Made by a program: the position numbers and the translations under genes. Positions 36,392-44,815 of a stretch of 64,000 bases of DNA are shown here, in pieces. This DNA is from Deltaproteobacteria bacterium (GTDB taxonomy: Bacteria > Desulfobacterota > Syntrophia > Syntrophales > JAFGHS01). Where the stretch lies: positions 47,659 through 111,658 of the forward strand of contig JAFGHS010000036.1 of the NCBI GenBank assembly GCA_016930075.1, read 5' to 3'. The notes under the pieces were generated by a model. That model did no database searches, had not been told where the DNA came from, and saw nothing but the letters and a program-made list of their open reading frames with translations. Numbering within the stretch: the stretch's first letter is position 1; each line of letters opens with the position of its first letter.

Positions 36392-37345
36392 TCATCTCCG
36401 CAACATATTGCACAGTTCTGCCATATCCGGAGGCAGGCCGGACAAAAAGGCCATCGATGTTTTTTTGACGGGATGGCAAAATTCAATCGCGCCGGCATGC
36501 AGGGCATGATGCTCCAGGGCCTTGATCTTTGTTCTGAGGACCATGTTGCCGATGGCGTTTATTCTCTTCGGGCTCCCGTAAACACTGTCTCCCAGCAGGG
36601 GATGGCCGATGTCTGCCAGATGCACCCTGATCTGGTGCGTTCTGCCCGTTTCCGTATGAATTTCAAGCAATGTCACTTCCCCGTAGCGTTCAAGAACCCG
36701 CCAGCGGGTAACCGCTTCTTTTCCGCGGCGGCTTTGAGTAGACATCTTTTTCCGCTCTGTCGGATGCCTACCAATGGGCGCATTAATGATGCCCTCATCT
36801 TCTCTGACATGCCCATAGACCATGGCCTGGTAGGTTTTCTTGATGTCGTGTCTCTTGAACTGTCCCGCCAGGTCCTGATGGACGCCGTCGGATTTGGCAA
36901 CGATCATGAGCCCCGATGTCCCTTTGTCGAGGCGGTGAACAATGCCGGGCCTGAGGACGCCGCCGATTCCGGACAAGTCTTTGCAGTGGAAAAGCACCGC
37001 GTTGACCAAAGTGTTTTGATAGCTCCCCGCTGCCGGGTGAACCGTCATGCCCGCCGGCTTGTCGATAACAAGAAGATGCGGATCTTCATAGACGATGTGG
37101 AGCGGAATGTCCTGGGGCTGCACATCAAGCGGGACGGCCTCCGGCTGGTGAAGATGAATGACGTCTCCTTCCCTCAATTTGTAGCCTGCCTTTATCGTCT
37201 TCTGATTAACCAGGATATGTCCGTCGTCGGCGGCCTTTTTAATCTGCGACCGCGATAAGGTCATCTCCTGCCGGGAGAGAAAAACGTCGATTCTCAGGTC
37301 CTTTTCGCTTTTTGCAACAGTAAATTCAAATGATTGCTTTTTCAT
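36392..37345 (-). CDS. rluD: RluA/RluD family 23S rRNA pseudouridine synthase
   Basis: Converts uridines to pseudouridine in large-subunit rRNA. The 317-residue protein has an N-terminal S4 RNA-binding domain (LRIDVFLSRQEMTLSRSQIKKAADDGHILVN), LLVIDKPAGMTVHP and the catalytic-Asp motif GIVHRLDKGTSGLMIVAK. The segments GRTHQIRVHLADIGHPLLGDSVYG follow. RluD is the closest match by architecture, but paralogues with other target sites exist. Confidence 0.93.
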   Translation of the reverse strand: MKKQSFEFTVAKSEKDLRIDVFLSRQEMTLSRSQIKKAADDGHILVNQKTIKAGYKLREGDVIHLHQPEAVPLDVQPQDIPLHIVYEDPHLLVIDKPAGMTVHPAAGSYQNTLVNAVLFHCKDLSGIGGVLRPGIVHRLDKGTSGLMIVAKSDGVHQDLAGQFKRHDIKKTYQAMVYGHVREDEGIINAPIGRHPTERKKMSTQSRRGKEAVTRWRVLERYGEVTLLEIHTETGRTHQIRVHLADIGHPLLGDSVYGSPKRINAIGNMVLRTKIKALEHHALHAGAIEFCHPVKKTSMAFLSGLPPDMAELCNMLRR

Positions 37346-37507
37346 ATCCTTGATTTACGACCGGTACGGTTTTGCCGGGACCGGGCATTTATGGCATGGG
37401 ATTAAGGCTGCATTTTCAGGCCTATGAATTTTTTTAAAATCTACAAATGAAAGCCGTTTCATAAAATACGGAGAGACAGCCGTTTATATCTTTTTCCCTT
37501 CCATATA

Positions 37508-37520
37508 TCAAGCAGCTTGA
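37508..37520. promoter_or_regulatory. palindrome upstream of the tetrapyrrole operon, possible operator
   Basis: TCAAGC-A-GCTTGA, a perfect 13-base interrupted palindrome in the divergent spacer between rluD (minus) and the tetrapyrrole genes (plus), 77 bases before the first start. Its position would suit a regulator of the heme operon; no regulator can be named. Confidence 0.35.
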
Positions 37521-37596
37521 ATTTTCATGTCCGTCATGTTAGCCTCTTTCCTGAAAGTTTTAGCCAACATGGATCGGATAAATCTAAGGAGGAGGC

Positions 37597-38244
37597 TTGA
37601 AGTACTACCCTGTCGGCCTTGATATAAAAAACAAAAAGTGCGTCGTCATCGGCGGCGGCGATGTGGCGGAAAGAAAGGCCCTCAAGCTTTTGGACTACGG
37701 AGCGGACGTTTGCGTTGTTTCACCGGCCCTGACGCCTCACCTGAAACAGCTGGCCGGGGAGGACAGAATCCGGCACATCCATGCCGATTATCAGGCGGAT
37801 CATCTGGCCGGTGCATTTCTTGTCATCGGGGCCACGGACCGGCCGGACGTGAATGAACAAATTTCACAAGATGCACGGGCCCGCAGCATCCTGATCAATA
37901 TTGTGGATGATCCTCCCGAATGCGATTTCATCCTGCCGGCGCTGCTGGAGAGGGGCGATCTGGTCATCGCGATTCTGACGGGCGGTAACAGCCCGTCCCT
38001 GGCAAAAAAATTGCGGCTGGAACTGGAGCCGCAATTCGGTCCGGAATATGAAACCTTCCTCAGAATCATGGGCGCCGTGCGGCAAAAGGTACTGGCAAAG
38101 GGGCTGCCTTTCGAAGAGAATAAAGAGATATTCGAAGCGATCGTAAACAGCGATATGCTGAAATTGATTAAATACAAGAGGTGGGACGTCATAAAAAGCT
38201 ACTTGAAGCGGACAACGGGCGAAGACATTGAGGTGGGCGTTTAA
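37597..38244 (+). CDS. Met8/SirC-like precorrin-2 dehydrogenase (sirohydrochlorin branch)
   Basis: Oxidises precorrin-2 to sirohydrochlorin with NAD and may insert iron. The 215-residue protein opens with YYPVGLDIKNKKCVVIGGGDVAERKALKLL, a Rossmann motif. The segments VIGATDRPDVNEQI, INIVDDPPECDFILPALLERGDL and ILTGGNSPSLAKKLR follow, all typical of the CysG N-terminal/Met8 family. Translation starts at TTG 37597 behind a strong AAGGAGG. Its stop overlaps the next start by one base. It supplies siroheme for the Ahb pathway encoded further downstream. Confidence 0.92.
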   Translation: MKYYPVGLDIKNKKCVVIGGGDVAERKALKLLDYGADVCVVSPALTPHLKQLAGEDRIRHIHADYQADHLAGAFLVIGATDRPDVNEQISQDARARSILINIVDDPPECDFILPALLERGDLVIAILTGGNSPSLAKKLRLELEPQFGPEYETFLRIMGAVRQKVLAKGLPFEENKEIFEAIVNSDMLKLIKYKRWDVIKSYLKRTTGEDIEVGV

Positions 38245-39059
38245 TGGACATGAGCTTTTTTTATGCCGCCCTCGGCATTTATCTGATCAGCGCCATCGGT
38301 TACATTGCATCCCTTTTGATCCGCCGGGTTTTGATCGCCAAGATTTCCACATGGATTATGGGCGCCGCTTTTGCCGCCCATTTTTTCTCTTTTGCTTTCC
38401 GTTTTCTGCTAACGGGCCACAGTCCCGTTGTCAATTTTTACGATACCTTGTCCCTCATGGCCTGGGTTATGTCCGGCGTCTATCTGGGATTGCAGTTTAA
38501 ATCGAAAACACGGGTTTTGGGCGCGTTTGTCTCGCCTGCAACCTTTCTCCTCATGATTGCCGCGTCCTACGGCATGTCGGGCCGGGTTGCCGTCTCTCCG
38601 ATCCTGCAGAGCGGTCTCGTGCCGGTTCATGTGATCCTGTCTGTAGCGGGTGAAGCCCTGTTTGTTCTTGCTTCCCTGGCAGGCGCCATGTATCTCATGC
38701 AGGACCGGTTAATCAAACATAAAAAGGTCACAAGCTTTACGAAATTTCTTCCGTCATTGAAAGAGTTGGATCGGATCAACCATATCTGCCTCCTTTGGGG
38801 TTTCCCTCTGCTTACCTTGGGTGTTTTAGCGGGATCGATCTGGGCGAGGACGGCCTGGGGCAGCCACTGGCAGTGGGACCCGAAACAGGTTTGGACGATG
38901 CTGGTATGGCTGATTTACGCGATTTTGCTGCATCAGAGACTGGCTATCGGCTGGAAGGGCCACAAGGCCGCCCTCTTTTCCATTCTCGCTTTTCTGATCC
39001 TGCTGGTCTCCTTTTGTATCGAGACTGTTTTCTTTCGGACGGTGCACAACTTTATATGA
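38244..39059 (+). CDS. CcsA/HemX-like cytochrome c assembly membrane protein
   Basis: A 271-residue polytopic inner-membrane protein with about eight helices and the tryptophan-rich heme-handling motif WGSHWQWDPKQVWTMLVW near residue 210. Conserved histidines lie nearby (VHVILSVAGEA, LLHQRL). Family members either assemble cytochromes c (CcsA/ResC) or modulate glutamyl-tRNA reductase (HemX). The position directly before hemA in a tetrapyrrole operon favours a HemX-type or heme-handling role. The ATG overlaps the stop of the preceding gene. Confidence 0.88.
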   Translation: MDMSFFYAALGIYLISAIGYIASLLIRRVLIAKISTWIMGAAFAAHFFSFAFRFLLTGHSPVVNFYDTLSLMAWVMSGVYLGLQFKSKTRVLGAFVSPATFLLMIAASYGMSGRVAVSPILQSGLVPVHVILSVAGEALFVLASLAGAMYLMQDRLIKHKKVTSFTKFLPSLKELDRINHICLLWGFPLLTLGVLAGSIWARTAWGSHWQWDPKQVWTMLVWLIYAILLHQRLAIGWKGHKAALFSILAFLILLVSFCIETVFFRTVHNFI

Positions 39060-39072
39060 TGAATAACGCGCA

Positions 39073-40347
39073 ATGAATATCATTCTGATCGGTATGAATC
39101 ACAAAACGGCCCCCCTGGAAATCAGGGAGAGGCTAACGCTCGCCTGTGCGGAGGGCGTCGATCCCATCGCAGAGATCATGAAAATTCCACAGATTGAGGA
39201 GGCGCTGTATCTCGCTACCTGCAACCGGGTGGAAGTTGTGGCGAAAACCGCCGATGCGGCGGAATCGATCGAAAGACTTAAGGATTTTATCTTCCGTCAA
39301 GGCAATCTGGCGGCGGAAGAGTTGGAACAATACCTTTACCTCTATCGCGATCATGAGGCGGTGCGCCATCTGTTTCGGGTGACGGCGAGCCTGGATTCCC
39401 TGGTCATGGGGGAGCCGCAGATATTGGGCCAGGTCAAGGACGCCTTTCGTAAGACCGTAGAAAATAATGCGAGCGGCATTATCCTGAACAAGATCCTCCA
39501 CCACGCCTTCCGGACGGCCAAACGCGTCCGGACGGAGACGGAAATTGCCGAAAATGCCGTATCCGTCAGTTATGCGGCGGTGGAACTGGCCAAAAAGATC
39601 TTTGGCAGCCTTGAGGGAAAGACCATTCTTATCGTCGGGGCGGGGGAGATGTCTGAACTTGCGGCCCGCCATCTGATCCATCAGGGGGTGGATCGCATCC
39701 TTGTGGCCAATCGCACCTATGCCAGAGCCCTTAAAATGGCGGAGGATTTTCATGGAACGGCGATTGAGTTCGATCATCTGGGGAAAAAACTTCAGGAAGC
39801 GGACATTGTCATCAGTTCGACAGGCGCCCTCCACTTTGTGATCACGGCGGAGATGGTTGCGGCGGCCCTGCGGCGGCGGAAGAACCGCCTGCTTTTCCTC
39901 ATCGATATCGCCGTTCCCAGGGATGTAGAGCCGCAGGCCGGGGAGATCGACAATGTTTATTTATACAATATCGACAACCTCCAGACCATCGTGGACGAGA
40001 ATCTCAAGACCCGCAAGAAGGCCGCCGAAAAGGCCGAGGCCATTATCGAGGAAGAGGTGCTGAAATATGAACAGTGGCAAAGCACCCTGGAACTCGTTCC
40101 GACGATCGTTTCCCTGAAGGAGAAACTCACGGCCATCGTCCAGGGCGAGATGGAGAAATCCAACGCCTGGATGCAGAATTTAAACGAAGAAGACAAAAAA
40201 AACGTTGCAATCATGGTCAATGCCATTATCAATAAGATCGTCCATCAGCCCATTGCGGGGTTGAAGGAGGAAAGCCTGAACGGCAGCGCCATGCCTTATG
40301 CGGCGGCGTTGAGAAGACTTTTCCGTCTGGACGGGAATGATGTGTAA
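39073..40347 (+). CDS. hemA: glutamyl-tRNA reductase
   Basis: First committed enzyme of C5-pathway tetrapyrrole synthesis, reducing glutamyl-tRNA to glutamate-1-semialdehyde. The 424-residue protein has IGMNHKTAPLEIRERL, the catalytic cysteine in YLATCNRVEV (Cys50), FRVTASLDSLVMGEPQILGQVK, the NADPH motif LIVGAGEMSELAARHL and a C-terminal dimerisation helix. No hemL (aminomutase) is seen in the window. Confidence 0.97.
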   Translation: MNIILIGMNHKTAPLEIRERLTLACAEGVDPIAEIMKIPQIEEALYLATCNRVEVVAKTADAAESIERLKDFIFRQGNLAAEELEQYLYLYRDHEAVRHLFRVTASLDSLVMGEPQILGQVKDAFRKTVENNASGIILNKILHHAFRTAKRVRTETEIAENAVSVSYAAVELAKKIFGSLEGKTILIVGAGEMSELAARHLIHQGVDRILVANRTYARALKMAEDFHGTAIEFDHLGKKLQEADIVISSTGALHFVITAEMVAAALRRRKNRLLFLIDIAVPRDVEPQAGEIDNVYLYNIDNLQTIVDENLKTRKKAAEKAEAIIEEEVLKYEQWQSTLELVPTIVSLKEKLTAIVQGEMEKSNAWMQNLNEEDKKNVAIMVNAIINKIVHQPIAGLKEESLNGSAMPYAAALRRLFRLDGNDV

Positions 40348-40359
40348 GGAGGACTGAAT

Positions 40360-41292
40360 ATCGGCAAGGTACTGAAAATCGGAACACGGGGGAGCGACCT
40401 GGCGCTGAAACAGACCCAATGGGTAGCGGACAGGCTCAACAATTGCCACCCAGAATTCAGCATTGAGTCCGTAATTCTTAAAACCAAAGGGGACATCATG
40501 CAGGATGTTTCCCTGGCCAGGATCGGCGGAAAGGGTGTGTTCGTGAGAGAGATTGAAGATGCCCTCCTCAAAGGCGCCATCGACATGGCCGTTCACAGCA
40601 TGAAGGATATGCCCGCCGAACTTCCCGAGGGCCTTGAAATCGGGGCAACGCCGGAAAGGGAAGACCCGCGGGATGTCCTCATTGCAAAAGACCGGCGAAA
40701 ACTGGAAGAGTTGCCGAAGGGCGCCCGCCTCGGGACAGGCTCGCTGCGGCGGGGCCTGCAGGTGAAGAGTCTTCTGCCGGATATTGAGATCGTCCCGCTT
40801 CGGGGCAACCTCGATACCCGGATCAGAAAAATCGAAACAGAAAACCTCGACGGCGTCATCCTTGCCGCCGCCGGTCTGCGGCGCATGGGCTGGGTCGGCA
40901 GGGCATCCCAGTTCATCCCCGTGGAAGTCATGCTGCCTGCCGTCGGCCAAGGGGTTCTGGGGATTGAGATCCGCATGGATGATGGGGCAGTCAAAAAAGC
41001 CGTCGCCTCTTTGCAGCATTTCACAACATGGCTGGAGTCGGGCGCCGAAAGGGCTTTTTTAAAACGCCTCGGGGGCGGTTGTCAGTTGCCCATTGCCTGT
41101 TATGGAAAGATAGAAAACAAGATCCTGAAATTGCGGGGACTCATCGGCAGTCCCGACGGACGCTTCATCATCCGCGATGAGATAACGGGGCCGCCTGATG
41201 AATTTGCGTCTCTCGGAGCCATGCTGGCCGACAAAATCCTGGTCCAGGGGGGGCAGGCGATATTGAACGAAATCCAGAAGGAGTCAATCTAA
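40360..41292 (+). CDS. hemC: hydroxymethylbilane synthase (porphobilinogen deaminase), apparent non-ATG start
   Basis: Polymerises four porphobilinogens into hydroxymethylbilane. Family motifs are LKIGTRGSDLALKQTQWV, LKTKGDIMQ, GKGVFVREIEDALL, DMAVHSMKDMPAELPEG, GTGSLRRGLQ and RGNLDTRIRKI. The dipyrromethane cofactor cysteine is in LGGGCQLPIACYG. The first ATG (40498) would delete the essential N-terminal 46 residues. No ATG, GTG or TTG lies between the hemA stop and the conserved LKIGTRG. The codon correctly spaced behind AAGGAGG (40346-40352) is ATC at 40360, giving about 310 residues. CTG at 40354 or 40372 are alternatives. Confidence 0.93.
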   Translation: MGKVLKIGTRGSDLALKQTQWVADRLNNCHPEFSIESVILKTKGDIMQDVSLARIGGKGVFVREIEDALLKGAIDMAVHSMKDMPAELPEGLEIGATPEREDPRDVLIAKDRRKLEELPKGARLGTGSLRRGLQVKSLLPDIEIVPLRGNLDTRIRKIETENLDGVILAAAGLRRMGWVGRASQFIPVEVMLPAVGQGVLGIEIRMDDGAVKKAVASLQHFTTWLESGAERAFLKRLGGGCQLPIACYGKIENKILKLRGLIGSPDGRFIIRDEITGPPDEFASLGAMLADKILVQGGQAILNEIQKESI

Positions 41293-42804
41293 TTGAAAGG
41301 CAAAGTGTATATTATCGGGGCCGGGCCCGGCGATCCGGGACTCATCACGATCAAGGGCATGAAATGCCTGGAAGAGGCGGACGTCGTCATTTACGACCAT
41401 CTGGTGGGTGATGCAATCCTCCGCCATGTGAAAGCCGAGAAACGTTTTATTTACGCCGGAAAAGAGGGGGGCGCCCATACATTAACCCAGGATGAAATCA
41501 ACGCCTGTCTGGTGGAAGAGGCAATGAAAGGAAAGATTGTCGCGCGGCTTAAAGGGGGTGACCCTTTCATTTTCGGGCGCGGCGGCGAAGAGGCCGATGT
41601 CCTGGCCAAAGCGGGAATCCCTTTTGAAGTCGTTCCCGGCGTAACCTCCGCCATTGCCGTTCCGGCCTACGCCGGTATTCCCCTGACCCATCGGGGCTAT
41701 ACGTCGGCTGTGGCCTTCGTGACGGGCCATGAAAACCCTGATAAAGACAAGAGCGAGATTGCGTGGGAGAAACTGGCGGGCATCGGGACGCTCGTGTTTC
41801 TTATGGGGGTCAAGAACCTGCCCCGCATAACGGCGGAACTGATGGCCAACGGCCGCCCGCCGGAGACGCCCGCCGCCCTCATCCGCTGGGGCACGACGCC
41901 GGAACAGGAGACGATTACCGGCACGTTGCAGGATATTTGCGCGAAGGCCGAGGCGAGACGCTTTTTGCCGCCTTCCATCCTCGTTGTCGGCGAAGTGGTT
42001 TCCCTGCGGGACCGCCTGAACTGGTTTGAGGAAAAGCCCCTTTTCGGAAAGGGAATCGTCATCACGCGGCCGGAGGCCCAGGCAGAATCATTTGCCGCAC
42101 TGTTGCAGGCCCAGGGGGCGCGGGTCATCCATTTCCCGACAATCAGGATCGTTCCGGCCGATGATTCACAAAAACTCAATAACGCGATCTCCGGGATCGA
42201 AAACTATCAATGGATCATCTTTACGAGCGCCAACGGCGTCCGGTTCTTTTTTCAACGCCTTATGGACATGAAGCGCGACATCCGGGACCTGAGAGGCATC
42301 CGGTTTTGCGCCATCGGGCCGGCCACGGCGGACGTCATCGAAAAACACGGCATCCGGGTGGATATCGTACCTAAGCAGTTCATCTCCGAGGGGGTCGTGA
42401 AGGCCTTTGAAAAGGTCGATATCAAAGGCAAAAAAATCCTCCTTCCCCGTGCGGAAAAAGCGCGGGACGTGATCCCCGAAGGCCTTGAAAAAATGGGAGC
42501 GGCCGTTGACGTCGTCACGGCATACAAAACCGTCAATTCCGGCAGAGATAAAGCGGAGATAGAGGATTTTCTGAAAGAGGGCAAGGTCGATGTCGTGACA
42601 TTCACGAGCCCTTCAACGGTGCATCATTTCATCGAAATCATGGGGACAAATCTACTTCCTGCAACTACCAGGATTGCCTGCATCGGACCTGTAACCGCCG
42701 CCGCCGTGCGAGGGGCCGGTTTACAGGCGGATATCGTTCAGGAACGCTATACCATACCGGGCCTGGTGGAGGCCCTGGCAGATTACTACCGCAAGGATGG
42801 CTGA
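41293..42804 (+). CDS. cobA-hemD: uroporphyrinogen-III C-methyltransferase / uroporphyrinogen-III synthase fusion
   Basis: Two-domain enzyme. Residues about 1-245 are the SAM-dependent methyltransferase making precorrin-2 (KGKVYIIGAGPGDPGLITIKG, IVARLKGGDPFIFGRGGEEA, VVPGVTSAIAVPAYAGIPLTHR, VFLMGVKNL). Residues about 250-503 are HemD, which closes the macrocycle (ITRPEAQAESFAALLQAQGARVIHFP, IFTSANGVRFFFQRL, DVVTFTSPSTVHHF). The start is TTG 41293, directly after the hemC stop with AAGGAG upstream. The fusion commits uroporphyrinogen III toward siroheme, consistent with the Ahb genes nearby. Confidence 0.96.
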   Translation: MKGKVYIIGAGPGDPGLITIKGMKCLEEADVVIYDHLVGDAILRHVKAEKRFIYAGKEGGAHTLTQDEINACLVEEAMKGKIVARLKGGDPFIFGRGGEEADVLAKAGIPFEVVPGVTSAIAVPAYAGIPLTHRGYTSAVAFVTGHENPDKDKSEIAWEKLAGIGTLVFLMGVKNLPRITAELMANGRPPETPAALIRWGTTPEQETITGTLQDICAKAEARRFLPPSILVVGEVVSLRDRLNWFEEKPLFGKGIVITRPEAQAESFAALLQAQGARVIHFPTIRIVPADDSQKLNNAISGIENYQWIIFTSANGVRFFFQRLMDMKRDIRDLRGIRFCAIGPATADVIEKHGIRVDIVPKQFISEGVVKAFEKVDIKGKKILLPRAEKARDVIPEGLEKMGAAVDVVTAYKTVNSGRDKAEIEDFLKEGKVDVVTFTSPSTVHHFIEIMGTNLLPATTRIACIGPVTAAAVRGAGLQADIVQERYTIPGLVEALADYYRKDG

Positions 42805-42805
42805 G

Positions 42806-43681
42806 ATGAAAAAACTGATATTGCGTTTCGCCCTTTTCCTGTTTGTCTTTCTGATGCCTCTTTCTTCATTTGCGCAAACCATTGATGTGCTCATCAAAGG
42901 CATCGACAACGGCGTGAAAACAAGTCGCGACCAGGATTATAAGGAAGCCGTCATGAACGCCAAGCTCCAGGCCATTGAACGGGCCGGGGTGGCGGTCCAG
43001 TCAATGACCAAGATTGAAAATTTTATCCTGAAATTCGATATGGTCGAATCGCAGGCGAATGCCGTTTTACTCCCGGGATTCCAGATCGTCGATATGGGTT
43101 ATCAGCAGGATGGGACGTATCAGGTGGTTCTGTCCGGCAAAGTCCAGGCAGACGGGGCAAAGGAGGGCAAGCTTTGGGGGAAGCTGCGGGTCGAACCCAG
43201 GGAATTCGGTAAATTCAAGGATGCCTACGATCTCTGGTCCACAGTATTGGTCAGCAATGTGGAAAATCAGTTTGTCAATAATGAGGATGGGACCATAACC
43301 GACCTTAAGACGGGACTGATGTGGCTCCGGTCCTATGATATTAAAGAGACGATCCTCGAATGCCGTCAGTCTGTCGCGGAATTAAACGGAAAGAAGTTCG
43401 CCGGTCACGAGGATTGGCGCGTTCCGACGCTGGAGGAAATCGCAGCCATCGTTGAAACGAAGCCGAGTGCGAAACTTGATTCCGGCAGGGAAAGCTATCT
43501 GGATGCCGTTTTCGATGCCCGCCCTTACTGCTGGTATCTCTGGAGCGCGGACCGTACACCCGACGGCTACCTTCTGGCTTATATCGGCGAAAAAAGAGGC
43601 GGCATTGCCCTTGTGGGCGACCATTACCAGAAGGACGGCATTTGCGTTGCCTGTCTTAAGGCAGTGCGCTCGATAAAATAA
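42806..43681 (+). CDS. exported protein: FlgT-like N-terminal region plus DUF1566 (Lcl) domain
   Basis: A 291-residue secreted protein with a signal peptide ending in LSSFAQ. Residues about 25-115 (KEAVMNAKLQAIERAGVAVQSMTKIEN, ILKFDMVESQANAVLLPGFQIVD, YQVVLSGKVQ) resemble the FlgT/LPP20-type periplasmic domain. Residues about 150-290 form a DUF1566 domain (DGTITDLKTGLMWLR, AELNGKKFAGHEDWRVPTLEEI, YLWSADRT, CVACLKAVR). The ATG at 42806 follows the cobA-hemD stop by one base; a 42797 ATG overlaps that gene. It ends base-to-base against a convergent gene. Function unknown. Confidence 0.78.
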   Translation: MKKLILRFALFLFVFLMPLSSFAQTIDVLIKGIDNGVKTSRDQDYKEAVMNAKLQAIERAGVAVQSMTKIENFILKFDMVESQANAVLLPGFQIVDMGYQQDGTYQVVLSGKVQADGAKEGKLWGKLRVEPREFGKFKDAYDLWSTVLVSNVENQFVNNEDGTITDLKTGLMWLRSYDIKETILECRQSVAELNGKKFAGHEDWRVPTLEEIAAIVETKPSAKLDSGRESYLDAVFDARPYCWYLWSADRTPDGYLLAYIGEKRGGIALVGDHYQKDGICVACLKAVRSIK

Positions 43682-44485
43682 TCAGTTTTCGATTTTCATT
43701 TTATTTTTGACGGAATTCATTTTCGTCTGCACGATCTCTTCATAGTCGCCGGCAATCCACCTTTTTTCAATTGCCCAATAGTCGGGGCTCTTCTTTTCGT
43801 TAACGACGGCATTGGCCGCCATGGTCAGCATGAGGGCCTGGCCTTTTTGATTGGCGATAAACTCGCGGGATAGTCCCGACCAGTCGACGATCATATCCAG
43901 TTTTCCCCCGGAGGCGTTTTTCTCAAAGGGTTCATAATAAAGCCTGTCTTCTTTCGTGAACGTGCGGATTGTGGTTCCATCATATTTGTCGATTACCCGG
44001 ATCGTGTCCCGGGGGCGGTAAACAACGGCAAAGAGGGTATAACCTTTGCCTGTGGCGGTGTCGATACTGGTTAAAATATAGTGGTCGGCGTCCTTTAGCC
44101 CATAACGGCGGAGGACTTTCTGGAAGTATTCCGTAGCGTGTTTCATTCGCCGGAAAACCTCGCCGGTGTCGCCGTCCGGTGAAACGGCCTTGATTCTTTT
44201 GCCGTAAGCCGATTCGTAGGTGTCGTCCAGCGTCACTTTGGCGTCGGCGGCGACCATGCCCTGATTAATGTCCTGAAGGCTCATGGACAGATAATAGGGA
44301 ACGGACGCTATTCCCTCCAGAAGACCGGCGGCAATCTGAAAGGGCGACAACACCAGTTGGGCGACGCCAAGCACGGCTTTGCCGAATCCGTGAGGCTCGC
44401 TTTTACCGCTTCCATTGGGGGCAGCGCAGGCCATGATCAGTACGAGACACAGGCAAATGGTGAACGCTCTTTTTTTCATTTTCAT
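43682..44485 (-). CDS. predicted lipoprotein of unknown function
   Basis: A 267-residue protein with an N-terminal signal and a lipobox-like LVLIMAC (Cys20). A Ser/Gly-rich tether and a hydrophobic stretch (LGVAQLVLSPFQIAAGLLEGIASVPYYL) follow that could sit in or on a membrane. The remainder is a mixed alpha/beta domain. No known family was recognised. The ATG at 44485 has GGAGG four bases upstream; a TTG at 44488 is an alternative. The stop codon abuts the stop of the convergent DUF1566 gene without spacing. Confidence 0.65.
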   Translation of the reverse strand: MKMKKRAFTICLCLVLIMACAAPNGSGKSEPHGFGKAVLGVAQLVLSPFQIAAGLLEGIASVPYYLSMSLQDINQGMVAADAKVTLDDTYESAYGKRIKAVSPDGDTGEVFRRMKHATEYFQKVLRRYGLKDADHYILTSIDTATGKGYTLFAVVYRPRDTIRVIDKYDGTTIRTFTKEDRLYYEPFEKNASGGKLDMIVDWSGLSREFIANQKGQALMLTMAANAVVNEKKSPDYWAIEKRWIAGDYEEIVQTKMNSVKNKMKIEN

Positions 44486-44516
44486 CAATCCTCCATTTTT
44501 TTATAATTTCCATGAA

Positions 44517-44793
44517 CCCGCGGGATGCCACAAGGTATGAAGACTTCCATGTCATTCCGGCGAAAGCCGGTATCCAGTGTAGTGTTGCAATGATACATTG
44601 TCATATCGACCGTAGGGAGATATCTTTCTTTCTGACCGAAGTCGTAGAGATTTCTCACTTCGTTCGAAATGACATCAATGTAAAGTCGTTGCTGTAACAG
44701 CACACGAGATATTTAGACCTGGATCCCGGATCGGAGTCCGGGATGACAGGAAGGTTTATTTTCGTAGTATTTACCATTACCCCGCGGGTTGCC
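44517..44793. repeat. cluster of palindromic intergenic repeats
   Basis: The whole 327-base spacer between the lipoprotein and activator genes is repeat-rich and holds no gene. Parts are an imperfect direct repeat at its edges (CCCGCGGGATGCC 44517-44529, CCCGCGGGTTGCC 44781-44793), TGTCATTCCGGCGAAAGCCGG at 44550-44570, AGATTTCTCACTTCGTTCGA extending to AAATGACA at 44648-44674, and CTGGATCCCGGATCGGAGTC ending GGGATGACA at 44719-44748. The inward TGTCATTCC and outward GGATGACA ends give it a MITE-like inverted-repeat outline. It is probably a composite of non-autonomous elements. Confidence 0.7.
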
Positions 44794-44815
44794 GCGAGAC
44801 AAGAAAGAGTTTATT

